Source: Aldrovandia affinis
Taxonomy: Eukaryota; Chordata; Actinopteri; Notacanthiformes; Halosauridae
DNA: 64,000 nucleotides
Direction of reading: 5' to 3'
Assembly (NCBI GenBank): GCA_029706075.1
Contig: JAINUG010000011.1
Location: forward strand, 8,685,001 to 8,749,000
In this document: piece after piece, positions 31,150 through 43,966 of the stretch
Numbering within the stretch: position 1 is the stretch's first letter
Layout: the number at the start of each line of letters is the position of its first letter
Position numbers and translations under genes: made by a program
The notes under the pieces: model-generated
Databases searched by the model: none
The model's input: the letters and a program-made list of their open reading frames with translations, nothing else
Told to the model about the DNA's origin: nothing

Positions 31150-31280
31150 CAACTCACGCATTGCAGAAACAGCACTGCAAGCCATAGTAATTAAAACAGC
31201 AGTGGATTGGGTAATCTATACCAGAGGCAGTGCTGCAAGCTGCACTAATTAAACCAGCAGTGGATGGGTTTGTCTACACC
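31150..31280 (+). repeat. Two-copy ~64-bp tandem repeat
   Basis: The unit with GCACTGCAAGC and AACAGCAGTGGATTGGGTA followed by CTATACCAG is repeated once with substitutions (GTGCTGCAAGC, CCAGCAGTGGATGGGTT, CTACACCAG). Confidence 0.65.
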
Positions 31281-31284
31281 AGGG

Positions 31285-31610
31285 GCCTGTCTCACAAAGG
31301 AAGTTCAACATAGTCAGGGTATCTTTGTGTTAGCTGGCTACACAAAGCCTAACAAAGGCAATTATGGCTCACCTGTCTCACGACGGTGGTTATCAACTAG
31401 CTCTCTTAACCCCGTTTTTTCCAATCGAGCTATGAGGGCATGCACACAAAAGGGGCAACGTTTGTAACACAGCCAATCACATGCAACATGGACAGATCCA
31501 GAGCACTGTTTCACGAAGAAGGATTGGTGGGTTAGCGAGCTAACTTTGGGCTTAACCCTGGGTTTTCGGTCTCACGACTGTGGCTCACCCAGGGCTGCAG
31601 TTATGGAAAT
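31285..31610. mobile_element. Harbinger-type terminus fragments (paired)
   Basis: GGGCCTGTCTCACAAAGGAA (31,285) and CACTGTTTCACGAAGAAGGA (31,504) are related, and each is followed by CTCACGAC and TGGTTAT/TGGCTC-type sequence. G-rich GGCCTGTCTCACRAAG starts are typical of Harbinger-like terminal repeats in fish. The full element is not present. Confidence 0.4.
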
Positions 31611-31814
31611 GTGAGTGCAATCTATTACACCAATCACTCTTGGGAATCCTATGAGAAAATTACACTGCACTTAATTTTTGCAAGCTAGCTAACATTAATC
31701 TGCAAAATGGAACGGTGGTTAATCCATAAAAACACAACAGATATCAAGATTGACAACAGTCACCGTGAAGCAATTCATGAAATTCATTTTAAAAAGCCAT
31801 CTACTCAGAGCTAT

Positions 31815-31890
31815 CCAAGGCTGCGATGGATGTACTGATTCCTTTCGGATCAACCTATTTATGTGAAAATACTTTTTCCACACTGACGTA
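31815..31890 (+). pseudogene. hAT transposase C-terminal scrap (ZBED/SCAND3-like)
   Basis: One frame reads KAAMDVLIPFGSTYLCENTF followed by STLT. The IPFGxTYLCExxFSxLT string is the C-terminal dimerisation-region signature of domesticated and active hAT transposases of the ZBED5/SCAND3 type. It stops where a mariner-type MITE begins (31,891). Confidence 0.75.
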
Positions 31891-32068
31891 CACTACCAGT
31901 CAAAAGTTTTAAAACAGCCCTAAACTGTAACCTAAACTTTTTTTTTTTTTTTACCTCAGTTTACCGCTTACGTACTATTTCAGGTTATTCACTGGACTGG
32001 AACTGCTTAAATATCTGTAAAAACTGGAAAATGCGGGTGCTCTAAAACCTTTAACTGGTATTGTATAT
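31891..32068. mobile_element. Tc1/mariner-type MITE (~178 bp)
   Basis: It starts TACACTACCAGTCAAAAGTT and ends AACCTTTAACTGGTATTGTA, an inverted pair with outer TA dinucleotides. It has a T-run inside and no coding frame. It has inserted directly after the hAT scrap. Confidence 0.75.
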
Positions 32069-32079
32069 AAACAACAAAT

Positions 32080-32350
32080 ACCGATCACGACTCAGTGTGG
32101 CCATCTCCAACATCAAACCAACCGAGAGTGGAGTTGTTTTTCTCCAAAAAGCAGCAGACCCACCCATCCGGGCGCTGCAACTGTGTATTTGTATGTGCCT
32201 TTGCGTGCTTGACAAGATTGTCCGAAAGCACCTCAGGGGATGGTGGCGGTTGCGAGTCTCTACCAACGTTATTTTGGGGGTCGCAGGCTTTTCTTCAAAA
32301 AGATTAATCAGACAATCTTCTCTCGCTTCAGTCCAAAACTCCACCATATA
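32080..32350 (-). pseudogene. MADF/Myb-SANT-like scrap of a DNA transposon
   Basis: The minus-strand frame beginning at 32,347 reads MVEFWTEAREDCLINLFEEK. That is close to the start of MADF domains (W...REDxLIxLxEExP) found in the accessory protein of Harbinger-like elements. The rest of the frame is degraded but keeps no stop for 98 codons. Confidence 0.45.
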
Positions 32351-32459
32351 TTTGTGTGCACTATACTACTCGCTGATTGGTTGGAGAAACGTAACAATGG
32401 CCCTGACGTACGCTACTTTCTAAAACTAAACACTTGCGACTTCACATGGTGAATTGCAA

Positions 32460-35400
32460 GAGACGCCATCAACCGCCATCAACCGACCAGAGACAGGGTA
32501 ATTTGCACTGCTTCAACTTTTCTCTGCAATGTTCTAAAACTATTTTGTCTCGTCGCAAATCTTTGATGTAAACTGGCCTTTAGAGCGAACAGATTTTGGC
32601 AGAACAAGGGCAACTGGCAAATAAATTAAATAAACCAATACACTACAAGAAATATATCATAGTACAATACATTTTCAATCCATAATGGCTTATTAAGTGA
32701 CACTGCGCCAATTTTTCCTCAGTGCCCAAGGCAGGTGCACATTGAAGCCTAACCTTGAGGCTGGATCACTGATGTCATACCTGATCACGCAGGAGGGCAA
32801 AGTATCCATTTGTATTCATGGCAACGCCTGCTTCTGCTTTAGGAGATTTATAACCGCTCAACTTCTCCTTGGGAATCAGGCATGCCCGGGTGGGAAGGGT
32901 AATCTAAACTCTGCTCGGCTTGTAACTCTCAGCTAATTGGACTACTGGAATCGAATTGCACGCCGTCTTGTGAAGATGACTGGGGATTAAAACAGTAAAT
33001 AAATGCATAAATAAATAAACACAGCACTCCTGGAAATTGCGAAGCGTCATTTTGTTCCCGAATGTGCCAATCACCTCCATCACAATCTGTCCTCAGAATT
33101 TTCTCATGATTTGCAATTATTTGAAACTGCTTTGTTAGATAGATTTGATCTATTCAAATCTTTGTCCTTGATCATGAAAGAAAGTGGCAGACATCTTGTT
33201 AAATTAGTAAAGTTAACAGCGGGTGAAATAGTGAGAGGTGTCTTAATGGAAAATGGGAAAGTAGTTATGATTCTTTGGCAGAAACAGACACCATCCCCCA
33301 AGATTGTATAGTTTTCTAATACAATTTTACATTCCTCCAATCCTAATCCCAGCCCCCCCTTTATGACCAAAGTATTCTAATCACATATTTGGAAAGATTT
33401 ATATGATTATACAGCAGAAATTCCTTTGTGATTTAGTTCAGGCTTGCACTCTGCAAATTCCCTCCCTTCACAATGAATAGGTGAAACACAGCATGACTGC
33501 TAAATCTCGGTAAACATTAAAACTGTGCGTTGGACTACGCACAACCCCGGCTCTTCGGCACATATGGGGAAAGCCTCAAAGCCCGGAAGGTGTGTGAGTG
33601 AGTGTGTGTGAGAGAGAGTCCCAAAAGGCTTGGTTTCAAACCAGACCCTAGACTCAATTATGTATTTCATATTCTCAGGGGTTGAAATCAAGAAGCCTCA
33701 AGATGATTCTTTGAGGAAATAACTCAAGGATCACTAGATCAATATGAAGAGGTGTAACCCCCCCCCCACACACACACACTTATTTTAGCAACAGGAACCA
33801 ATGTTAATATACAGTAGGACAGGGGTCTGTTAAATATTTTGTTTATACTTCCATATTTCATAGATTACATATTTAAGCTTTCAGATCTATTCATCATTGC
33901 ATGGTTTGCACATCCTTTGTAATATTGTGATCATTGGGATCTATAAGACTCATAGCTATTTTGTATTTTTATGTACAAAATAGCTGTTTCATAGATCCCA
34001 GGTCCATAATATAATTTATATTATATGCTTCCACGCACTAGTGTTTTGAATAGATCAATCTGTAAAATGGTGTTGAAGTCAACCATGGTATTCAGGTAGA
34101 GAATTGGCGTTTTAGGGGGCCTTGTTTGGGAAGTTTGGGAAGCCCTATTATAGGGAGTAAACCCCTTCACTATTGGCCTGCAGTATCACTAGAGAGAAAA
34201 GCCCTTTACATAACTGTGGGCTGTGGGCTTCCCCCTATCTCTCATCCTCTGGGACTGCTGTGATCAGTACTACACAGCAAGTGTGATCCAGCGCTCAGCT
34301 ATCCAGCGGAACGTCTCACACAAACTGATCATTATATCAGAAGATCAGCCTGAATTATTTAACACTCATTGCTGGGAAGTGCCTAGCTACTGTACCAGAA
34401 TGAAATTAAAAAAGGCTAACTTCTGTGATCGTGTGTTATAGTTTTTAAGCGTAAAATAAAGATGTCTGTTTGATATTCAACAGGGAGGAAAGAAACAAAA
34501 CACATACAGTTCCCCTTGACAGAATACAAATTTGCCACACTGTCTGACCAGACTGGGGGGTAAACACAAACACAGAAAACATCATCCTCACCAAGAATAA
34601 CTAAATAGAAAATCATAAATACACGTAACCCCCACACACACATCACTCAGTCAATCAATATTTATTTTGTGCAATTCAACCGTGAATTTTCACACAGTGA
34701 TGGAACCAATGTGGGAAAAACTGGAAAGATATTCCCAACCCCTGAAAAGGGATCAAGCTGAACACAGTAATGCTGTACTGCACTCTATACTGTAATATTT
34801 GATCCTCATTAAAGATGCCTGGTACACTTACAGATGATGTAATGCTAATAATAAAAAAGCATAAATACTCTTAAGAATCTTAAGTTATTTAATCAAAGGT
34901 CAAATCCTTCTCCCCATGTTTGGAGAGAAAGGGCTTCTTGAAGTGAACTGTTAAATTACTACACACTACACATGTATTATTAATGTAGTGATTATGAATT
35001 ATGTCTTTGTCATCTGAGGACCAGGCACAATACAATCTTTAAAAAAAGCTAATATTCTTTGCAATTTACAGAGATACACACACACACACACACACAGGTA
35101 TATACATGGGACAGCATCCTGCAACTATCTCTCCCCAAAATGAAGCAATTCAATCATTCAGATATTATGTTGATGTACACAGACAAAATGTCACATTAAA
35201 TCAGACATAAAATAATTACATAGATGGCAACACGGCACACAGGTAGATTAATGAGAAGCCATTATGTTAATTTTGGTATTAGTCCAGCTCAGTTGAGATT
35301 TCCTGGGAAAATCTGAACTCCCTACATTTTTCTTAGGAAAATGACAGAACTCCCTACATGTCTTGGGAGTTCAGTCATTTAATTTATTTGTGATGCCTTT

Positions 35401-35780
35401 TTCACACTTATCTTCTCAGTGTTACTTGGTTATGAGAGCTCTATCACACCAGGGCACTGTGGTGATGTCATCATTGTGGGACGCGAGTTATCAATCAGTG
35501 TGGCCATGCCAATAGGCAGGATTGAAGACCAAGGAGACTGTTATTGGCCCTGGGAACAGTGGTAATATCACTCAGCAGTGACTGATTGGATACTTAGTAA
35601 GCATTGACCCGAGTCCACAAAGACCTCATCCCAGAGGTAAAGCTCCAGGGGAAAACTCCAGATTACGCTCTCTGGACACGCTCTTTACAACAATGATGGA
35701 CCTTCATCATGCATGACAGCACACACACCTACAAATACAAATTTAGTGAATGAAGACATTCCCCCAGGGAATAAGGACCC
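32460..35780. other. No gene recognised
   Basis: No coding, RNA or clear mobile element signal apart from short CA runs (33,768-33,779; 35,079-35,097). The frames at 33,104-33,370 and 34,223-34,441 have no motifs I know. Confidence 0.4.
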
Positions 35781-35784
35781 GTGG

Positions 35785-36010
35785 ACCGTAGAGCTGTATA
35801 TACAACCCTCATCAAGCCATGCTTTGAATATGGCGGAGTACATTTTATTGGGGTGCTCCAAAAAACAACAAGCCATGGCTAAGAGGGTCCAAAAACAAGC
35901 CTTGAAAATCATGGGAAGGTATGGCACTATCACAAAAGAGCTCCACTCACTTCATAGCAGGAAGGAGCAAGCCACAGTGCAACTAGTCAGGGACATGCAT
36001 CGTCCATAAC
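35785..36010 (+). pseudogene. LINE reverse transcriptase C-terminal fragment
   Basis: One frame gives RAVYTTLIKPCFEYGGVHF, and after a frameshift SKKQQAMAKRVQKQALKIMG and LHSLHSRKEQATVQLVRDMH. The K..AxxRVQKxALKIxG and ExxxLxxLxxRRE pattern is the post-polymerase region of jockey/CR1-type LINEs. It ends at a stop after 36,007. Confidence 0.75.
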
Positions 36011-36690
36011 ATCTACTGCATGACCTGCTCACACCAAGGCAAGGTGCTCAGAAACAGGAACTGCCTGGTAGTATTCAGCACCAGAACTGACTGCCTGAAA
36101 AACTCCACTCTGACTTTTTAGTTGGGACAGATGTGCAACACAGTTTCTATTATGCATTTGATGTTGCTGATATATGTCTGCATTTTGTACTTGGGACAGA
36201 ATTGCAATCATTTTTATGTAGTTGCTGTGATGTGCTTGATGCTAATATATTCATGTATTTTGTCATATACATGTTTCTTTTAACATTTTCTATTGTGTTG
36301 TATTTTTTTATGACTGATTGTTGTGAAATTCTGCTCAAATAAAATGATAAAGTGATAAAATCAGATCTCATGAGAGCTGCGAAACGCTGCCAAGAGCCGG
36401 CCGCGGGACCAATGAATTATCTTTATCGCTGGGTCTCCTCGACAGCAATGAAGAACAAGACAACAGCAACCATCTTTCAAGGAAAAAATATATACATTTG
36501 TGTAAATAAAGGAATGTGCATATTTTGAGTGCAGGATGAGACTTTGTCCCATTTTGAGATCACTTCTTCTTGTGTCTGCAAATGTTTTAACTAGATTATA
36601 CAATTATACTGAACTATGACCAATCAGCATAGGGTCTGTGTACAAGACTGGGGAGCATATTGGGCAGAGAGGCAGGTACAAAGCAGCTTA
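36010..36690. other. No gene recognised
   Basis: AT-rich. AATAAAATGATAAAGTGATA at ~36,341 could be the tail of the preceding LINE. Confidence 0.4.
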
Positions 36691-36734
36691 ATTTTAAGAA
36701 AACCCTCTACCTGTTGGAAACTGTGTGGGGATTG

Positions 36735-37218
36735 TGTGGAAAGGGTCCCGGATTTCAGGTTCCTGGGCACACACATCTCTGATGATCTCTCCTGGACTAC
36801 CAACACCACTGCAGTAGTCAAGAAGGCACAGCAGCGACTCTACTTCCTGAGGATCCTCAGGAAAAACATCCTGCAGGAGAAGCTGCTGGTGACCTTCTAC
36901 CGCTGCTCCATCGAGAGTGTGCTGGTGTACTGTATCTCTACGTGGTATGCCAGCTGCTCAGCAGTGGACAGGAGAGCCCTTCAGAGGGTTATCAATGTCG
37001 CCCAGAAGACCATCGGCTGCTCACTGCCCTCTTTGGAGGACATTTTCAGCTCACGCTGTCTCAGTAGAGCAGCCAAAATACTGAAAGACCCATCCCACCC
37101 TGGACATCATCTGTTTGACCTGCTGCCCTCTGGTAGATGCTTCAGGTCCATCAAATCACGGACAAACAGACTTAAGAACACCTTCTACCCCAGGGCCATA
37201 CGAGAACTGAACACTTAA
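36735..37218 (+). pseudogene. LINE ORF2 C-terminal part (L2/jockey-like)
   Basis: The open frame reads VERVPDFRFLGTHISDDLSW, VVKKAQQRLYFLRILRKN, LVTFYRCSIESVLVYCISTW, ALQRVINVAQKTIGCSLPSL, and ends HHLFDLLPSGRCFRSIKSRT followed by FYPRAIRELN and a stop at 37,216. This is the C-terminal third of a fish LINE reverse transcriptase, downstream of the catalytic domain. The frame is intact over about 160 codons, so the insertion is fairly young, but the element is strongly 5'-truncated. 37,219-37,600 is its probable 3' UTR. Confidence 0.85.
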
Positions 37219-37621
37219 AAACTCTGATACGGACTGATGACTATCAGTACTGCAACACCTACACTTACAGTACACTTACAGAACACTGCATATATGTTTA
37301 CATTACTACTGCACTTTTGTTTGTATGTTTATACTCCCAACTGTACCACACTTCTGCCATAGTGAGCCTCTGCAATTCGGAAATGTGCAATATCTGGAAG
37401 TGCAATATCTCATATCTCGTCAAAATAATGTAACTTTTAACCTTTAACTTTTTAAAAGTAAATATTCACATTTCATTTTATTATTTATTTAATGTTAATT
37501 TTATATTTAGAATCTTAATTTGTTTCTGCTGTTCTGTTGTGTTTTGTCTTTGTTATTGTAAATGTACCGTCAGGATTGTCACTCAATTTTGTTGTACAAT
37601 GTACCTCCCTCCCGCTAAACC

Positions 37622-37895
37622 CCCGCAGGAAACAGACCCACCACTCTACCTCCTTCCAGCTGCCCTCACACCCACCCAGGAAACAAACCCACCACTCTAC
37701 CTCCCTCCAGCTGCCCTCACACCCACCCAGGAAACAAACCCACCACTCTACCTCTGTCCAGCTGCCCTCACACCCACCCAGGAAACAAACCCACCACTCT
37801 ACCTCCCTGCAGCTGCCCTCACACCCACCCAGGAAACAAACCCACCACTCCACCTCCCTCCAGCTGCCCTCACACCCACCCAGGAAAGAAAGACA
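37622..37895. repeat. 51-bp minisatellite, about 5 copies
   Basis: The unit contains CCAGCTGCCCTCACACCCAC then CCAGGAAACAAACCCACCAC. Because 51 is divisible by three and the unit lacks stops, open frames run through it on both strands (17-residue repeat). It adjoins the LINE 3' UTR. Confidence 0.95.
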
Positions 37896-38189
37896 CCAAC
37901 CCCATGTCATAATCTAAAACTATCCTGAGTATAGTGAGTGGAAATTACCTTTTGTGCTGTGTGTCTCTGGGAATTGAACTCGCAACCTAGCACTGGCAGA
38001 GTACAGGGCTGGCTGTGGAGACTGGAGGGGGCATGTGGGGGGGCTCAGGTAGACCCACTGCGGAGCTGTGATGTGACATGATAAATCTATCTACTTAGTC
38101 CAGGTTTTGAATGCCCACCGGAGGGCCAGACAGAGACACTGAATCTCCTTGCTGTAATTATCCCACTCGCTCCTGCTGTGCCTTGATGC

Positions 38190-38259
38190 TGAGATGCGCA
38201 CGCACGTGCACACTCACACCTACGCATACACACCCACATTCGCACCTACACACACACAG

Positions 38260-38290
<31 letters not shown>

Positions 38291-38880
38291 GTATGATCGC
38301 ACCTACATACACACAGTAGCGCTCATGCCTTCACACACACATATACACACAAACACAAATAGGCATGCTGGTGCCTATACACACCCACACACATGCTCTC
38401 ACACATACACATGCATACACATACACAAGCACACACAAACAGGCATGCTGATGCCTATACACACACACACATGCTCTCACTCACACACACACAAACCCAC
38501 TTTCGCCTACACATATACACTCACATCTACACACACACACATACACACACAAACAGGCATGCTAATGCCTATACACACAAACACACACACACACACACAT
38601 ATGCTCTCACACATACACATGCATACACATAGACACACACACAACCAGGCATACTGATGCCTATACACACACACATGCTCTCACCAACACATACACATGC
38701 ATACACATACACAGACACACACACACACACAAACAGGCATGCTGATGCCTATACAAACACATGTTCTCGCTCACACATGCACATGCACATGCATACACAT
38801 ACACACACACACACACAAACAGGCATGCTCATGCCTATACACACACACACATACACACACACATACACATACCATTACTT
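38190..38880. repeat. CA-rich array with higher-order palindromic unit
   Basis: Within (CA)n, the 16-mer AGGCATGCTGATGCCT or a one- to two-base variant recurs six times, at 38,361, 38,441, 38,555, 38,647, 38,735 and 38,821 (spacing 80-114 bp). Each copy has complementary arms AGGCAT...ATGCCT. Between copies, ATGCTCTCAC and ACATGCATACACATACAC also recur. Confidence 0.9.
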
Positions 38881-38884
38881 GCAC

Positions 38885-39255
38885 ACGGTTGCACCTGTAT
38901 CTCCACATTTGGGCCGAGCAGGTGCCTCTGTCAGTCAGGTGTGAGTGTTAAATGTCAGGGGGGTTCCTGTCCCGGGATCCGTGGAAAGCCCTCTCTGTCG
39001 GTTTCAGGGATATCAAGTCGCAGACACACACCCCTGCCCCCCTACACTGGCCCCGCCTCCATCACTAGTTTGCCTCACTGATGATGTCACATGGTGATCC
39101 GCTCACCCACTCCTGAGTCAGCTAACTGCTTTATTCATTATAGATAGTGAATCTGTCACATTTGCACTGTGCTTTTATCGCTTGATCTAAGAGAACCCAG
39201 GGTGCGCTGTACTGCCAGGGAAGTCTATTTAAAACATCTATGGGCTGTCATAACC
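38885..39255. other. No gene recognised
   Basis: Spacer between two CA-rich arrays. Confidence 0.5.
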
Positions 39256-39265
39256 TGAGGGAGAA

Positions 39266-39454
39266 CACACACACACACACACACACCCCTGCACATGCAC
39301 ACGCATACACACACACACACACACACACACAGGCACATGCGCACAGGCCCACGCAGACAAACACACACACACACACACACACAAGCGCACACACACACCC
39401 CTATACACACACACGCACACACAGGCACATGTGCACAGGCCCACGCACACACAG

Positions 39455-39510
<56 letters not shown>

Positions 39511-39530
39511 ACACACACAAGTGCACATAA
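39266..39530. repeat. CA-rich microsatellite
   Basis: (CA)n with two copies of a GGCACATG(C/T)GCACAGGCCCACG insert (39,332 and 39,424). Confidence 0.95.
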
Positions 39531-39539
39531 AGCACCCCT

Positions 39540-41428
39540 GTTAAGGAATTTCATGTCCACTTTGATTCTGTAGTTATGGTACATTCACAAACAAATAAAC
39601 TGGCTTTCCTTGGTTTAAATTACTCATACATGAGTCAATTCCAAAGCAGTTTAACTTCAACTGCCCAAAACCAAAATGTCAAAATATCATGATGATATCT
39701 TCTTGACATTCTAACATTTTCTAAATGTGGATTTTATGATACCATAAGTATTTATGTATTTGCATTGTAAGATGTTGAATTTGCATATTTAGTGATTTGG
39801 TTAAAGATACTCAAAGTGTTTGTGTGACTAAATGGCAAGGTTGCATCACCGCGCATTTGAGAATCATACGTGTGCATCATAGAGAAAGTGCGCATGCATG
39901 TTTGGGGTGGTAGTTTGCTGCGCAGTGTGTGTTTGTAAGGTGGTGGTTTGTTGCGTTTTGGGGAAAACCCTCAGTGCATCGCATCACAGTCGGGGTTCGG
40001 GAAGGACACATGACCCGTTGTCATGGTAACGCACACGAGCCACTGCAGCGGCGGCTACGGCATTTCCCTCTCCATGATTCATCCTGACTTACATAACAAA
40101 GCCACACTCTTCTGCATACGTCAATGAGGAGGGCGAATCCAAATCTCATTAGTCCCCCCACCCCACTCCTCCCCACTTTCATCTTACGCAATACCTGCAC
40201 ATCTCGCCACTGGCTGGCACATGGCAAATTGCCCGTCAGCCATACCAGAAGTTGCCATGGATACTTTAAAAAAACTGATTTTGGAGGCCCTGCTACTTCC
40301 TCAAGCTAAAGGGAAAATGGGTCACAATCTCTCAAGAGTATAACAAGCATTGAATATCTTATAATCCAGTTCTTAGCACTTGTGTGCCAAGTCTGGGGTA
40401 TACGCCTCACTCTGCTAGCTGAGGAGCTAGGAAGAGCTAAAACAGAGATCCCCAGCATTCTATTCTTGGAAAGCTTCATCCTAATACTTGTCTGTAATAT
40501 AGATTTATCTGATAGTCTGTCCCTAGTTAAATTTGAAGATACCGTTATAATGTCATTATGTCCATTTCAATTGAATTTATTGTGCATTATTATTATCATA
40601 ACCAGTAGTCATATATCACTACATCATTGGTTCAGCACCAGTAGTTAATGATAAGATGATTTTCATTTTTGGCAATGTGTCATTGTCTCTCCCTGACCAG
40701 TAAGAAAATGGGTTTTCTAGACCGAGGGTTTGTTAGTGAAACAAATGTGCTATCAAAGTACTGAAGCTTTAATGGCTCCTGTACATCCCAGTGGCTTAAC
40801 ACATCATGGAAGAAGTGCACAGGTATGATCCATCAGCTGTCCAACATGCTGACCGCCTTTTAATAGAGCTGTCACTCATCGCCCGTGGCTGGGACACGGA
40901 CATTACGCTTTATCAGCGTGTGTATCAGTGGTATGCTTGCCGAATCCGTACATGGTAACGCCATGCCGGGCACATTCTCCTTGATGGAGGAGGAAAAGGT
41001 CACTCCGCTCAGCGTTCAGCTTCGATTGTCAATGCTTTACGAGTTGTGTTTCTGTGTGGGTAGTGGGCATTCATGCCCTAGCTTCACTTGTCGGGCTTAT
41101 AACTTGAAGGCACTACGAGCATGACCAAGCTGCTTATAATAATATGGTATTATGAACCTGACCAGTCTGCTCATAACCTTACGGTACTATGGGCCTAACC
41201 TGGCTGGCACTGGTGTAAGTTACTTCCTCTGATGAATCATGATCTTGTGTACGTTAGGCTCCAATTTGAGGCGGTGATTCAAACCAAAAAAATCTCCAGT
41301 GCTGTGGCAGGTACTGGCTAATCAAATATTAGAATCAATCAGAACAACAAAACAAACCACAACTTCCCAGAAGCCCTAGAAGGAGCCTCTCACTTTGGAA
41401 AACCTGTTTGACTATTCGCACCCTCGTC
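39540..41428. other. No gene recognised
   Basis: No coding or RNA signal. A loose ~43-bp tandem (41,095-41,210, with GCTTATAA / GCTCATAA and TATGG/CTATGG blocks) is the only structure noticed. Confidence 0.4.
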
Positions 41429-41706
41429 CTGAAAAGTAGGTATTAGCCGATATTTGCCTTGTTGACTGCAATTGGCTTATTGGCCGGTAAGATCAAATTT
41501 ACCGATGGCAGTGGCCGATAATTATCTATCAGTTTGTGTTACGTCAATCTGGTCTAAATTTTCAAACTTGAATGGAACAGCAGCATTTTTTATCTATAGG
41601 CTAAACTGATTGAAACCAGGCCTAATTTACTCCTCTGACAATGCTGTAATTGACTAGCTATCACAAGCACTCTGGCACTCCACGCAGTCTTGCACAAGAT
41701 GCATGC

Positions 41707-43966
41707 TAGAGCTGGGAGATATGACCAAAAAGAATCATATATTGTCCAAATACTTTGATAACGTTATTGAAACAATCATTTCTATGTGGAAAAAGCTGAG
41801 TATATACAGATATTGAAACACAACTTTATTTAACATTCAATGTTTGTATGTGCGGTAAGTTTTCAAGCATAATGTCAAGTATAAAGTTTGCACTTTGTGT
41901 AAACAAATATCCAACAGATATCCAAAACAACCTGGCATCTGGGGGTTACAATGTGTCTAAAGCTACCAATTGATGACGCCTACATGACAATGGTGTTTAG
42001 GGCAGAGTTGCAGGAAGGAAGCCTCTTTTGAAGACATTTTTACTTAATATCTATTTTTACAATACCACAGATAGAGGGCACTATTTTGGTGAATTAGGAT
42101 GGTGTCGGTAACGCAGACACAAAGTGAAGACGGTGGTGCTTTAGGGCGTGTCTAATGCAATTTCTGTAATTTTGTGATTTAGGACGATAGCGCACCTCCG
42201 GTGCAGTTGTAAAAGAGGTTGGATTAACTTTTAAAAAATACATGTGGGTGTGGTGGGGGTTTGGTTTCATAATGGCCAATCAGAACACCTATTTTCTATC
42301 CCTTTAAATACCAGTGCGCTAACGCTATAGCAAATTGGCAATTTCCTCACATGGATGACAGTTTTGCACACTTCACCAGGAGCACTTCTCAAAAGAAGGT
42401 GCGGGAGGTGTGGAAAAGTTGGCGCGCGAATCAGGGGGAAAACAAGGCGCACATTAATTTATTTTCATGGTTTGAGTTTATATTTTGAGACCTACATTGT
42501 TAAAAGAAAGTGTTTTATTTGTAGGCTTTCCAACTTAAAAAACAACGTTTCTTTTCTTCTAACTTAATGTAATTGTTAAATAGAAAGCAATAAATAACAA
42601 ACTCACAACTGCAACTAGACCTGTTTCATTTATGTTCGTCATGCAGAAGAAACTGCATGTACAGCCAAACTGATAGCTGTCTGGCCAACACCGGCTACCA
42701 AACCCAGGGTATCGCTCACAGTATCGCCTTCGGCGTCCAATTATGTACTCCATTTTCTGTAGTGCAAATGGAAAGAATAAAACCCTTTCACATAAGAAAA
42801 ACAATGTGCATACAAACATATATTTATTTAACAGGTGTATCTTACTGAACGGTAGCGATGGATGGCCTGCTGGCTTCAGTCTTTCATGCCGGTGCATTGA
42901 ATAACCACAAGCTGTGGTGAAATAGTTTTTACCCATGGATTGGACGATTTGCCTCAACGTGGGGGTAAATTAACAATATTCACAAAACATTCTCATGTGA
43001 TTTCAGATAACCTTATGTTCATATGTGCACATCAATAAAGTCACCAAATTGCACAGAGCGCCAGCGTTTGCGCTAAAAGGTGGTCTAGTTGGACGTTAAC
43101 ACAAACTCATTATTTTACACCAAACTTGCATAGCGCCTGACTGTTTTCATTGTCACACCCCCTATTGCGATGCCCAACCCATAGTCGTGCAAACGCCTTC
43201 ACTGCGCACCACAAAATTGCCAAACTCAGCAGAGACGGGAAATAATCCGTTTGCGACAGATGAAACTGGCGATTCGCCTGCGCTAGGGCCATAACGCCGC
43301 TTAGCGCTGGCACAAAAATAGGGCCCAGAGAGTGGTATTTTAATTTTGAGAGCGACCACCATTGTGGTGTTTTTGTTTTGGGGAATGTAACAGTAAATTA
43401 ATTAAAAATGTAGGCTTGTGCTTTGCATGTGTACATCTCATGTTCTCATTGGGGGCTGAGCCCCACTAAAGGTCAAATCCTAGAATTGCCCCTGGAGTAG
43501 TCATATTCCCGTCTGCCGCTAGGATTGCTTTGTTTTGGTCTTTGCCAGCTTGTTTGTAACCAAAGTAACCCCACGCAACTGATGTGCAGTCTTTCTTAGG
43601 AAATAAACTCGGTTCGTCTTCAATCTCGTTGTCACGCTTTGTCTGGGCCTAACCTAGTTAGTGGGTTTACTGACTGAACAAATTCACTCCATGCTTTGCT
43701 AGCTCCGAGTTTGGCGCTTTGATAACGCTTCCCTCTGGCTTCACTACAGTGAAGTTGCACTTCATATCAAGGCTGTGATTGGCTGTGGTCCTGTGTTGGG
43801 TGTTGGTTGTGTTGTGAATGGAAAAAAGCTGAAACGAATGCAGGAACTATTCTCCTCCATGCCATAATGTTATAGCCTAACCGCAATCATCGACATTTGT
43901 AAATTTGGTGCGGCTGATAATTGAAATTACGATAACGGTGTAAAATTTGGTTATCGCCCAGCTCTA
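41707..43966. mobile_element. Inner hAT element nested in the outer one
   Basis: It is flanked by exact ATGCATGC copies (41,699-41,706 and 43,967-43,974). The termini TAGAGCTGGGAGATAT and GTTATCGCCCAGCTCTA are imperfect inverted repeats. At 2.26 kb it is large enough for a relic transposase, but I recognised none. Part of the interior (about 42,074-43,330) looks like a further, Harbinger-like insertion. Confidence 0.85.
42074..43325. mobile_element. Possible Harbinger-like insertion inside the inner hAT
   Basis: The left GGGCACTATTTTGGTGAAT and the right TGGCACAAAAATAGGGCCC form a possible imperfect inverted pair. The 132-codon minus-strand frame inside (42,559-42,957) and the frames at 42,355-42,567 and 43,110-43,362 show no motif I can name. 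No target duplication was fixed. Confidence 0.4.

Noticed and set aside
36616..36735. N-terminal extension of the 200-residue LINE frame
   Set aside because: The first ~35 codons do not resemble LINE protein. The recognisable part starts near VERVPDFRFLG.
38361..38836. CRISPR-like array
   Set aside because: Spacing is uneven (80-114 bp), the intervening DNA is CA repeat, and the setting is a vertebrate genome.
42559..42957. 132-residue minus-strand protein as hAT transposase
   Set aside because: I see no BED finger, DDE-type or hAT C-terminal motif. It probably is chance within a decayed element.
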